From Clostridiaceae bacterium (GTDB lineage Bacteria > Bacillota > Clostridia > Peptostreptococcales > Tindalliaceae), in NCBI GenBank assembly GCA_024635995.1, contig JAGXHW010000014.1, forward strand, positions 1 to 63,952: DNA of 63,952 nt, written 5' to 3'. Numbering within the stretch: the first letter of the stretch is position 1; each line of letters starts with the position of its first letter. Shown in pieces: positions 8,258-15,775 of this stretch. The position numbers were made by a program, and so were the translations under genes. Under the pieces are notes generated by a model that was given only the letters and a program-made list of their open reading frames with translations, ran no database searches and had not been told where the DNA came from.

Positions 8258-8755
8258 TTACACCCCTTTTTCATCGCTGCCAATTTCATCTGTGTTGACA
8301 AAATCCAGTTCCCGGACAATGAGTCGGACTGTGTTGGCGGCTACTTCGCCGGTGAAGGCAACACACTGGGCTTTATGCTCTCCGGAGGCCATGTCCATGC
8401 CCATGGTCAAGATGCTGCAACAAAGTACCTTGTGGTTCTTTTTAAAGTCTGCCTGCAGTTCATTGGCCAGTTCCAGGGTTTTAATGCTTTTAGGGTCCTG
8501 GGGGGTAGAGCCGGCGGTTCTTCCAAAAAAGTAGCCCAGTGACATCACTCCGCCGGAAACAGCGCCGCAGGTACATTTGGATTTTCCGATGCCCACAGGA
8601 AATCCGGAAGCCATGGCAATCATTTCGTTCGGCATGTCCAGGTCAAAATTCTGTTTGATAGAGGCCACAATGGCCTCAGAACAGTAATAATTACCTGCCT
8701 GGAACAAAGCTTCGGCGTCCTTCCTGATTTTTTCAATGCTGATTTCTTTTTTCAT
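8258..8755 (-). CDS. C_GCAxxG_C_C family redox-type protein
   Basis: 165 residues with the spaced cysteine pattern that names the family: YYCSEAIV near residue 25, then KCTCGAVSGGVMSLGYFFG, then VLCCSIL, and a last Cys in HKAQCVAF. The family is widespread in anaerobes and often sits next to transporters or redox genes; it is presumed to bind a metal or cluster, with no defined reaction. ATG 8755 has AGGAGG at 8-base spacing, whereas an ATG two codons earlier is too close. It is co-transcribed with the downstream TDT transporter, which suggests a shared substrate or redox context. Confidence 0.8.
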   Translation of the reverse strand: MKKEISIEKIRKDAEALFQAGNYYCSEAIVASIKQNFDLDMPNEMIAMASGFPVGIGKSKCTCGAVSGGVMSLGYFFGRTAGSTPQDPKSIKTLELANELQADFKKNHKVLCCSILTMGMDMASGEHKAQCVAFTGEVAANTVRLIVRELDFVNTDEIGSDEKGV

Positions 8756-8943
8756 GTTCATTACCTCCTGATTAGTTTTTTGCAATAAGCAGACTCATTG
8801 AGGTCGAAAGTTTAATAAATATAAATACGATTCGAAACTATTATCTCATGGGTTTCATAAATGGTGAAATTGAATTGTTAAATGAATTTTCGCAGTTCCA
8901 TTGAAAAGTTCAATATAAAAGGATTTGCTACCCATGAATGGAG

Positions 8944-8999
8944 TACCGCTGATCTGCCTCTAGTAAAAGGGAGGGTTAGCGGCGGAGGTTATCGGATGA
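8944..8999 (+). repeat. Double-hairpin dispersed repeat, copy B (right half)
   Basis: Only the hairpin-2 part is recognisable: CCGCTGATCTGCCTCT pairs with AAGGGAGGGTTAGCGG, followed by a tail ending ATCGGATGAA as in copies A and C. The loop and several stem positions differ from copy C, with changes in both arms that keep pairing (CCGCTGA with TTAGCGG). It lies between divergent genes in a roughly 320-base gap that otherwise holds only the promoter at 9020. Confidence 0.65.
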
Positions 9000-9019
9000 A
9001 TTAACGGGTGAGGTTTTTC

Positions 9020-9048
9020 TTGACAATGAACATATGTTCTGCTATGCT
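9020..9048 (+). promoter_or_regulatory. Sigma-A promoter of the gene at 9079
   Basis: TTGACA (9020-9025) and TATGCT (9043-9048) are separated by 17 bases. The predicted transcript starts near 9055, about 24 bases ahead of the start codon. Confidence 0.75.
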
Positions 9049-9078
9049 GAAAAGGCCACAATGAACGGAGGGAGAGCC

Positions 9079-9339
9079 ATGAAAGTATTAATGAAACCCA
9101 TTGACATGATTGCCTGGTTTACACCGGAAGGTGAACCACGGCCTATTAAATACCGTTTGATGGAAGAGGAGAAGTACCATACGATTCGGGTGGACCGGGT
9201 AATGGAACGTTCGGAAGAAAAGTGGGCGGGTAACCGGATGCTGGTGTACCGGTGTCAAAGTATTATTGAGGGCAGGGAGCAGGTTTATGAACTGAAATAT
9301 GAGCTAAACACCTGCAAGTGGTTTTTGTATAAAATGTAG
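9079..9339 (+). CDS. Small conserved protein of unknown function
   Basis: 86 residues, MKVLMKPIDMIAWFTPEG at the start and YELKYELNTCKWFLYKM at the end. The pattern of a short beta-rich protein with a conserved CKW near the C-terminus recalls an uncharacterised family of small clostridial proteins, but I know no function for it. The ATG at 9079 follows GGAGGGAG and lies 24 bases past the predicted transcript start. The longer frame from 9034 would begin inside the promoter. It has its own promoter and a hairpin behind it. Confidence 0.7.
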   Translation: MKVLMKPIDMIAWFTPEGEPRPIKYRLMEEEKYHTIRVDRVMERSEEKWAGNRMLVYRCQSIIEGREQVYELKYELNTCKWFLYKM

Positions 9340-9348
9340 GAAAGGGCA

Positions 9349-9385
9349 CAAGAAAACAGCACGGAACATTGTCCGTGCTGTCAAG
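9349..9385 (-). terminator. Bidirectional hairpin terminator
   Basis: ACAGCACGGA (9356-9365) pairs with TCCGTGCTGT (9372-9381). On the minus strand the stem is followed by TTTCTTG, which suits the stalk-domain gene ending at 9436. On the plus strand the tail is poorer in T. Confidence 0.6.
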
Positions 9386-9435
9386 GTTTTGGTTATACTG
9401 ATGAACGTTGTGATGAGTGATTCTTGCGTATAGGA

Positions 9436-10746
9436 CTATTGAAACATTACTGTTTGAGAAGCAGCGTCCCAGGTGTATTCAATGCCCATGGCGTTGGCAA
9501 ACCGTGATACGGGTACGAAGGTGCGGCCATCAATTATCACTGCGGCGGTGTCCATTTCAATTTGTGTCATAGCGTTGACAGTGATTATGTTGCTGTCGAT
9601 GGTCATCTGATAAACAGCGTCGTTATAAACAACGGTGACTGTTTTGCTGGCAGCGTCCCATTCTGGTGTCATGCCAAAGAGATCTTCCAAATATCTGACA
9701 GGCACCATCAGGCGTCCGTCAATGATCATGGGGGCTACGTCCATGGTTTTCACCTGGCCGTCGGCCATGTAGGTTGTTTCACCAACAGCAAAGGCTACTT
9801 GTTCTGCAGCTGTTCCGGTACCGCCCATGTTTCCTATCATCAGGTTGGTCAGGTCTTCGTCTGTGTACACTTTCACAGAAGTGGGCAGTTCGATGTCAAC
9901 GGACTCCAGTTTGTTGGCAGTGCTTTCCGTGGTGACAGTAAGGTTAAAGTAAGGTGAAACAATTACCAGTTCTCCATTTTCAGTATAGGTGTCTTCTTCA
10001 AACACGGTGGTGGCAGTGTAATAACTGCCTTCAATGGCTTTTTTGGCCTCTTCCAGCATGGGGCCAATCATTTCGTTGTAAGCAGCCAGGGCTTCTTCCA
10101 TATCTTCTTCAGGTATGTCCATGCCAGCTGTCTGGCCTGTGATTTCAGTAAATTCATCCATGTTGGTCATCACATAGATCATATAGGCATTGAGCAGGTC
10201 AATCATTTCATCACTGGTCAGCGTAAGTTCATACACCCCGTCTTCCAGGGTCATGTTAATGTCAAAGCCAATTTCCATACCTTCCACAAATTCCAGCACC
10301 TGCATTAAAAAATTTGCATCCAGGTTAAATTGTGCCTGGGTGTTTTCCAGTTTAACGAAATCTTCTTCCAGCACTAGATCACCCATGCCAGCCATTTCAG
10401 CAAAAAACATAACGATTTCTGTGTTCAGGTAAATGTTGGCGCCCTGGGTGTACATTTCAATGGTTGGAATTTCATAATCCAGGTCATCTGAAGTCACTTC
10501 AATCACATTATGAGTTACAAAGTCTTCCATGTTTGAAGCAGAGGTCATGTGCACATTAAAGGTTTTTGAAGCTTCACCGGGTTCGTTGAAGGTGATCTCC
10601 AAGGTTGTTTCGCCGTCCATGGCGGTCCATTCCTCGTAAATGGTTTTCAGTTGCTCCCAATAAGATTGAGCGGGTGTTTCGGCGGAGACAAAGCTTACAG
10701 ATAAAAGCATGACTACCAGTACGATGGATAAAACTCTTTTTTGCAT
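9436..10746 (-). CDS. Secreted stalk-domain (copper amine oxidase N-like) protein
   Basis: 436 residues with a clear signal peptide (MQKRVLSIVLVVMLLSVSFVSA, cut after SA). The first two thirds are an acidic, repeat-poor region of unknown fold. The last 110 or so residues are the copper amine oxidase N-terminal-like (stalk) domain, with its two DGR signatures: MIIDGRLMVPVRYLEDLFGM and VIIDGRTFVPVSRFANAMGI, each followed by a W-DAASKTV strand. In Clostridia such domains occur on many cell-surface proteins and carry no oxidase activity. The role here is unknown. The start has AAGGAGTG as Shine-Dalgarno. Confidence 0.8.
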   Translation of the reverse strand: MQKRVLSIVLVVMLLSVSFVSAETPAQSYWEQLKTIYEEWTAMDGETTLEITFNEPGEASKTFNVHMTSASNMEDFVTHNVIEVTSDDLDYEIPTIEMYTQGANIYLNTEIVMFFAEMAGMGDLVLEEDFVKLENTQAQFNLDANFLMQVLEFVEGMEIGFDINMTLEDGVYELTLTSDEMIDLLNAYMIYVMTNMDEFTEITGQTAGMDIPEEDMEEALAAYNEMIGPMLEEAKKAIEGSYYTATTVFEEDTYTENGELVIVSPYFNLTVTTESTANKLESVDIELPTSVKVYTDEDLTNLMIGNMGGTGTAAEQVAFAVGETTYMADGQVKTMDVAPMIIDGRLMVPVRYLEDLFGMTPEWDAASKTVTVVYNDAVYQMTIDSNIITVNAMTQIEMDTAAVIIDGRTFVPVSRFANAMGIEYTWDAASQTVMFQ

Positions 10747-10977
10747 GAATAATACACTCCTTTTCTTTTGTATGGCTTGTTACAATCTTAACACGTTTGC
10801 GGGGCGTCTACAAGTTGAATACCCATTTTCCGAGTAAAACAGCAAATACTGGCATAACATAACAAAGGTTGGGTATTGGGGTGCTAGTCATCGGACAAAC
10901 GTGGTATATAATAAGTATACGTCCATTGTCAAAAATAGTTTTTTGGATATGTAAAAAAAGGAGGGTGATGGTCGTTC

Positions 10978-11622
10978 ATGAGCGAAATCATTGATTTAAC
11001 CCATCGAATTGTCGGCGGTATGCCGGTATTTCCGGGAGATCCAACCGTTGACATTACAGTCCATCTGAATTACAGGGAAGACGGCTGTCGGGTCAGCCGC
11101 TGGAGCATGGGAAGCCATACTGGCACACACATGGATGCGCCCAGTCATTTTATACCGGAAGGGTCATCCCTGGATCAATATGATGTCAGCCGCTTTCACA
11201 GACGGGGTGTGGTTGTGAATGTGTCAGACCTGGAACCTGATACACTCATTACCTCGGGTCACATGGAGGCTTCACTTGAAATATCCCACCCTGGGGATTT
11301 TATTGTGTTTTACACAGGCTGGGATCGTTATTGGGGCCAGCCTCTTTATGAAAAGCACCCTTACCTGTCATTGGGAGGGGCCAAGTTGTTAGTGGCGTCA
11401 GGCATCAGCCTGGCAGGTATTGATTGTCCGGACATAGAAAAAGCACCGGCAGGTGATTATCCGGTGCATCAGCTTTTATTACAACATGATTGTCTCATTG
11501 TGGAAAACCTCACCAACCTGGGGTTGATCCGTGAACAGGCGGGCTGGTTCACATTTTTGCCTCTTCCCGTTAAAGCAGCAGACGGCTCACCTATACGGGC
11601 CATCTACCATCCCCGTCCATAA
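10978..11622 (+). CDS. Cyclase family protein (kynurenine formamidase-like metal hydrolase)
   Basis: 214 residues of the cyclase/KynB fold. It starts IIDLTHRI and PVFPGDP and carries the metal-binding signature HTGTHMDAPSHF, followed by VVNVSDL, IVFYTGWD and GIDCPDIEK. Family members hydrolyse N-formylkynurenine or related amides using a metal; the true substrate cannot be told because no tryptophan-degradation genes are nearby. The ATG at 10978 is preceded by GGAGGG at 11 bases. It stands alone, divergent from the stalk protein and convergent with the broken hydrogenase-like gene. Confidence 0.85.
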   Translation: MSEIIDLTHRIVGGMPVFPGDPTVDITVHLNYREDGCRVSRWSMGSHTGTHMDAPSHFIPEGSSLDQYDVSRFHRRGVVVNVSDLEPDTLITSGHMEASLEISHPGDFIVFYTGWDRYWGQPLYEKHPYLSLGGAKLLVASGISLAGIDCPDIEKAPAGDYPVHQLLLQHDCLIVENLTNLGLIREQAGWFTFLPLPVKAADGSPIRAIYHPRP

Positions 11623-11634
11623 GGCGGGGTTTTA
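11611..11634 (+). terminator. Short terminator overlapping the cyclase stop codon
   Basis: CCCCG (11611-11615) pairs with CGGGG (11625-11629) and is followed by TTTT. The left arm lies within the last codons of the gene. Confidence 0.55.
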
Positions 11635-11642
11635 CATTTTCG

Positions 11643-12747
11643 TTAATTTACAGGCATCTGTTCCGGGATGGGGCAGCGCTGGCGCAGCAGTACCACGCAC
11701 TCGTCCCTAACGCCATGTCCCTGCACAATGTCTTCTGCAAAAGCACGGCAGGAAGGAGCGCCGCAGGCACCACAATCAATGCCAGGTAAACTTTTTAGTG
11801 TAATTTCAACCTGTTCCAGCTTTGACAGTGCTTTTGACAGGTCTTTGTCCAATTTGGTGGCATGGAGTGGGCGAATGTGTTCTGTGAAAATAAACTGTTC
11901 TGCTGAGACCGGGAAAGAACGCGGTTCAAAAGCGGCATAACGGCTACTTAAGTTACGGATCCGATTTTTGGCTATGAAGGAGTTTTCCCATATTCCACTT
12001 CTTCAAGGAGGTTAATCACGTTCTCGATGCCATCAACAGCCAGGTATTCATCAATGCCAAGGGCTTTGCTTTGTCCTCCGACCCGGGCCCAGCTGATGCC
12101 CTTACCCGAAGGGTAAAAACTGTTTTTCATTTTATAATTGGCATCCTTTAGCTGTTGCTTGATGGGAATATACATATTTTTAAGGGGAACCACCATGTCC
12201 ACGTAGGAATAACTGGTGCCTACAGGATGAAGATAACTGGCAATGCGGGCGGCACAAGGGGTGAAGTAATATACCCCAATGTCTTCCCATTGAAGGCCGT
12301 GTTTACGCATGGCTTCATGCCGGGCTAAGTAGGCACTGACTTCAACAGGTGAATCAATGGGCAAAATATGGTGAATCAGTTCGGGAAAGCTGTGATTAAG
12401 TCAGCGCCCCGGCTCACTTCATAGGTCTCCGTGCAGTTGGTAGCCCGTATGGCTGCCAAAATCTGTTCGGGCATAATCTCGGCATTAAACTGACCATAGA
12501 TTGCCGGATCGACGATGGCAATTTTATAAGGATAGCGGGAGACCCCTTTATAGCCTTTCACCACACTCTGGAAAGCGTGATAAGGGCACACGGAGATACA
12601 TAAACCACAGTTTATGCATTTATCATTAATGACTTTGGCTTTGTCGTTCTTTACGCGAATCGCCTGGGTGGGACAACGTTTGATGCAGTTGGTGCAACCA
12701 ATACATTTATCCAGGTCCAGTGAGATTGGATAGTATTTGGACGGCAT
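11643..12747 (-). pseudogene. FeFe-hydrogenase-like protein, broken by internal deletions
   Basis: Three consecutive frames form one decayed gene. The first (12747-12376) has two complete 4Fe-4S motifs (CIGCTNCIKRCP, CINCGLCISVCP) and runs to RGADLIT. The frame then shifts to FPELIHHILPIDSPVEV and continues through FTPCAARI and YLAVDGIENVINLLEEVEYG. A further shift leads to ENSFIAKNRIRNL and the C-terminal Fe-S domain with CGACGAPSCRAFAEDIV. In intact relatives about 30 residues holding the first H-cluster cysteine separate the first two pieces, and about 20 residues holding the last H-cluster cysteine pair separate the next two. Both are missing here. The product cannot carry an H-cluster. 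It lies 23 bases downstream of nadK, so it was probably co-transcribed with it. Confidence 0.8.
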
Positions 12748-12770
12748 CAGATCCCTTCCTTATAAGAACG

Positions 12771-13577
12771 TTATAAGAATTTTTTCACGACTTTGTTCCA
12801 GAAATCATGCTGTTTCAGGCGAAGCATTTTAATGCGGCGTTCAGCCAGTGATACTTCAATGAGTTTAAAATATTCCTGGGCAAAATCAATGCCGTCTGCT
12901 GATACAACCACATAGCCTTCGGGCTCGCGTTCAGGCGTAATCTGAATGCAGGCATCCGGCGGGAAAATGACACTGGAGGTAAAACATCGGTAAGAATTGG
13001 TGTTGATGGGTGCCATTGGAGTTAGTTGTAACACGTTAAGGCGAGGGTCCACAATACTTCCCCCGGCAGAGTATGAATAAGCAGTACTTCCGGCTGAGGT
13101 GGAAACGATAACACCATCACCACTGAATCGTTGGATTAATTGGTCATTCACCTGGATTTTCAAATGAATGGCTTTCACCATACTGCTGCGAATCACCACT
13201 TCGTTAATGGCCCAGACGCTGGAAAGACCTTCTTCAGTGGATATGTCCGCTTTAAGGGGGGTCATCTCCTCCAGAAAATAGGATTTGGAAGACAAGCTGT
13301 CCAAAAGAAGGTCAATTTCATCCGGATTAATTTCCGAAAAGAACCCCAGGTGCCCTGTATTGATGGAAAGCACAGGTATTTCAGGATAATTAAGTTTGTG
13401 CATTACGCCAAGAAATGATCCATCCCCTCCGATTGAGATGATTAAATCTGTGTGGGGGGTGACATGATCTGTGGCAACAAACCCCCGACTTTGCAATTTA
13501 TTTAACAATTTATCGGCTGTCTTCAGCGACCGCTGAACCTGGTTGCTGATGACACAAATTTCATTGATTGAAGGCAT
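12771..13577 (-). CDS. nadK: NAD kinase
   Basis: 269 residues starting MPSINEICVISNQVQ. The family core is present: LIISIGGDGSFLGVMHKL, NTGHLGFFSE, WAINEVVIRS, FSGDGVIVSTSAGSTAYSYSAGG and LTPMAPI. NadK phosphorylates NAD with ATP (or polyphosphate) to NADP in the cytoplasm. An upstream in-frame ATG would add 11 residues, but AAGGAG sits properly before 13577. Length is normal for the short Gram-positive type. The broken hydrogenase-like gene follows immediately. Confidence 0.93.
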   Translation of the reverse strand: MPSINEICVISNQVQRSLKTADKLLNKLQSRGFVATDHVTPHTDLIISIGGDGSFLGVMHKLNYPEIPVLSINTGHLGFFSEINPDEIDLLLDSLSSKSYFLEEMTPLKADISTEEGLSSVWAINEVVIRSSMVKAIHLKIQVNDQLIQRFSGDGVIVSTSAGSTAYSYSAGGSIVDPRLNVLQLTPMAPINTNSYRCFTSSVIFPPDACIQITPEREPEGYVVVSADGIDFAQEYFKLIEVSLAERRIKMLRLKQHDFWNKVVKKFL

Positions 13578-13644
13578 AGCGCCACTCCTTCCTGTCCCTA
13601 ACATACACATTTTCTAATAAATTGTCAAATGAGAAATAAGGCTG

Positions 13645-13653
13645 TGATATAAT
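13645..13653 (+). promoter_or_regulatory. Extended -10 promoter of the pseudouridine synthase gene
   Basis: TGATATAAT is an exact extended -10 element, placed so that transcription would begin about 40 bases ahead of the ATG at 13701. A TTGTCA lies 20 bases upstream of the -10, too far for a normal -35. Confidence 0.5.
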
Positions 13654-13700
13654 GAGGGCATTATGAACGAAAAGAAGAGAAAAGAAAGAGGTATAACACA

Positions 13701-14636
13701 ATGAGGTTGATTCCAGAAGAGCAAACCTGTGATAATTTTATCATTCATATAGAGGAAGCGGAGGCCGGTCTAACAGTGAAGCAGTTCCTGCGGAAACAGT
13801 GGCAGGTTTCCGGAAGACTATTGACCCGTCTCAAGAAAGAGGAAGGTGTTCAGCTGAATGGACGGTGGGTGCCCTTTCACCAAGAGATGGCCGCTGGTGA
13901 TGTACTCCAGCTCATGATGGAAGAGGAAGCCTGCCATTACATCCCCCAAGCCTTACCCTTTGAAGTGTTGTATGAAGATATGGATGTGATGGTGGTTAAC
14001 AAACCCCCCCGCATGGTGACCCATCCCACCATAAACCTGCGTGATGGAACCTTGGCCAATGGGATCATGTACTACATGATAGACCGGAGAGAAAACTACA
14101 AAGTTCGGTTTGTTAACCGGTTAGACATGGACACTTCCGGCGTGATGATTATAGCAAAAAATGCTTTCAGTCATCACAGTCTCATGCTTCAAATGAAAGA
14201 TGATCAAACAATTAAAACCTATCGGGTATTGGTGTGGGGACAGTTGTCAAAAGATAAGGGAACCATTGACGCACCCATCTACCGTCAGGAAAACCTTCCG
14301 GAGAATGAGCCGCCAAGAAGAATTGTAGATGAACGTGGGAAACGGGCCCTTAGTCATTTCCAGGTGGAAGAGCGATACGCCAGTGCCACCCTGGTGAAAG
14401 TTACCATTGAAACGGGACGAACCCACCAGATTCGTGTGCATATGAAGCATGTGGGGCATCCTGTCATTGGTGATTATTTCTATGAACCTGATCAGCCCCA
14501 TCTCATTGAAAGGCAGGCTTTACACGCTGCTGAAACCAGCTTTTATCAACCCAGAATGGGGCATTTGATTGAAGTAAAAGCAGGTTTTCCCAATGATTTA
14601 ATGCTGTTGCAGGAAACTTTAAAGGAATTAGACTGA
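13701..14636 (+). CDS. RluA family RNA pseudouridine synthase
   Basis: 311 residues. An S4-like N-terminal domain (residues 20-80, LTVKQFLRKQW, LNGRWV) precedes the catalytic domain with VVNKPPRMVTHPT and the catalytic aspartate motif FVNRLDMDTSGVMIIAKN, then ETGRTHQIRVHMKHVGHPVIGD. The typical HRLD is NRLD here, which many members share; the Asp is kept. Family members isomerise uridine in 23S rRNA or tRNA, but the site cannot be told from sequence. It has its own promoter, divergent from nadK. Confidence 0.9.
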   Translation: MRLIPEEQTCDNFIIHIEEAEAGLTVKQFLRKQWQVSGRLLTRLKKEEGVQLNGRWVPFHQEMAAGDVLQLMMEEEACHYIPQALPFEVLYEDMDVMVVNKPPRMVTHPTINLRDGTLANGIMYYMIDRRENYKVRFVNRLDMDTSGVMIIAKNAFSHHSLMLQMKDDQTIKTYRVLVWGQLSKDKGTIDAPIYRQENLPENEPPRRIVDERGKRALSHFQVEERYASATLVKVTIETGRTHQIRVHMKHVGHPVIGDYFYEPDQPHLIERQALHAAETSFYQPRMGHLIEVKAGFPNDLMLLQETLKELD

Positions 14637-14689
14637 CCATTTTTTCATCATCAGACGTTGGTCATTTTTTGAAAAAATAGGAGGAGAAA

Positions 14690-15196
14690 ATGAGTGCGTT
14701 TTTTGAGATTTCGGGTTTAAATATTTACTTGCAAATCGCTGTGACGATCATTTCAATCGTAACAACTCTACTTGTCACGCGCAATACTGGACGAAAAGAG
14801 TCGGTGACTGAACTAGTTGCAAACTTCACCATTGGGCTTTCAGGTTGGTTCACGATCATGAGCGGACTATTCGGTCACATTCTATATGCCGACCAGGTAG
14901 CGTCGGGAATTGGTTGGCCTCTGAACAGCGGCTTCCAAATGGAGTTGGGATTCGCATCCATCGGCATTGGTTTTGTGGGCTTTCTCGGTTTTTGGAACAG
15001 GGCATACTGGCTTCCATTTATTATGATGAAGTTCATCTTCGGTTGGGGTGCAGGGTATACCCACATCCTTCATATGATGCAAGAGAATAATTTTTCTCCG
15101 AGCAACACAGGTATCATCGTGTATTGGGATTTTTTATTTCCGATTTTCATGATTGTTGTGTACACGCTATATCGTCGTCAGCAAAAATATCCTTGA
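14690..15196 (+). CDS. Small membrane protein, DUF6790-like
   Basis: 168 residues with four to five hydrophobic segments. The central stretch SGLFGHILYADQVASGIGWPLNSGF with MELGFASIGIGFVGFLGFW resembles the DUF6790 membrane family (a GH-FADQVA-IGW pattern recalled from memory). The function is unknown. A good AGGAGG lies ahead of the ATG. A scrap of the dispersed repeat and an unusual terminator lie right behind it, which may mean that this small unit was inserted next to the tRNA gene. Confidence 0.6.
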   Translation: MSAFFEISGLNIYLQIAVTIISIVTTLLVTRNTGRKESVTELVANFTIGLSGWFTIMSGLFGHILYADQVASGIGWPLNSGFQMELGFASIGIGFVGFLGFWNRAYWLPFIMMKFIFGWGAGYTHILHMMQENNFSPSNTGIIVYWDFLFPIFMIVVYTLYRRQQKYP

Positions 15197-15229
15197 TTTA
15201 CTTCGCCGAGAAAAGAATTTCCTTAAATA

Positions 15230-15256
15230 CTCCACCAGCAGCTAAGAATCCTGTTT
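15230..15256 (-). repeat. Double-hairpin dispersed repeat, copy E (left-end fragment)
   Basis: On the minus strand this reads AAACAGGATTCTTAGCTGCTGGTGGAG in two halves, matching the left arm of hairpin 1 of copies A and C with one or two changes. The partner arm is not recognisable, so it is a degenerate end. Confidence 0.65.
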
Positions 15257-15267
15257 TAGAAACGCCC

Positions 15268-15323
15268 AAAAGCTTGAAACAAGCGACACCCGACCCCGGG
15301 GAATCCATTGTTTCAAGCTTTTT
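15268..15323 (+). terminator. Terminator of the DUF6790-like gene with a long GC-rich loop
   Basis: AAAAGCTTGAAACAA pairs perfectly with TTGTTTCAAGCTTTT, giving a T-rich 3' side. The loop of about 27 bases is GC-rich (ACCCGACCCCGGGG), unlike the short loops of the other terminators here. Confidence 0.7.
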
Positions 15324-15363
15324 CAGAGCAAAATAAAAGCACCTATCGATACAATATTTTTAT

Positions 15364-15393
15364 CAAAAAAAATAAGCGGTTCATTGACCGCTT
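15364..15393 (-). terminator. Terminator of tRNA-Ala
   Basis: On the minus strand AAGCGGT pairs with ACCGCTT around CAATGA and is followed by a run of eight Ts. It lies 12 bases beyond the tRNA 3' end. Confidence 0.8.
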
Positions 15394-15405
15394 AATTTAA
15401 TGATA

Positions 15406-15481
15406 TGGTGGAGACGAGGGGACTTGAACCCCTGACCTCTTGACTGCCAGTCAAGCGTTCTCCCAGCTGAACTACGCCCCC
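15406..15481 (-). tRNA. tRNA-Ala (anticodon GGC)
   Basis: A 76-base cloverleaf with encoded CCA. The acceptor arm is GGGGGCG with CGTCTCC, including the G3-U70 pair that identifies tRNA-Ala. The anticodon stem-loop is CTTGA-CTGGCAG-TCAAG, giving anticodon GGC. The T-arm has GGTTCAAGTCC. Confidence 0.95.
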
Positions 15482-15629
15482 ACAACAGAACTAATTATAG
15501 CACATGCGACAGGGCTGTGCAATACCTGCAAGGAACATTTATTAATATGGTTATTAATATCCTAAATCCTGAACTTCAATAGATATATTTCTAAACAGGA
15601 CTTTTTATTGATTATGAGTCGACTACTAT

Positions 15630-15661
15630 TTGACTAGCTGATATGTTTCGATACATATAGT
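15630..15661 (+). promoter_or_regulatory. Possible operator/promoter region of the molybdenum-cofactor block
   Basis: A TTGACT hexamer (15630-15635) lies near an inverted repeat ATATGT-N6-ACATAT (15641-15658). A further -10-like TACAAT lies at 15675-15680. The repeat could be a regulator site for the moeA genes, but no known consensus matches it. Confidence 0.3.
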
Positions 15662-15775
15662 ACATAAAAAATGGTACAATAATGAAGTGTATATTTTTGA
15701 TAGATTTTAATTCGATGCCAATACAGATCAGTGATAAACATATATAAGCTATTATAAGTAAAGGGTGATTGATAA

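Noticed and set aside
9562-9957. A 131-codon plus-strand frame opposite the stalk-domain gene
   Set aside because: No Shine-Dalgarno and no domain; the minus-strand gene has a signal peptide and a typical C-terminal domain.
10884-10912. A sigma-A promoter for the cyclase gene
   Set aside because: TATAAT at 10907 is perfect, but no -35 close to TTGACA is found at the right distance; too weak to list as a feature.
15482-15775. A molybdenum-cofactor riboswitch upstream of moeA
   Set aside because: The AT-rich leader shows no aptamer-like stems; only a short inverted repeat is visible.
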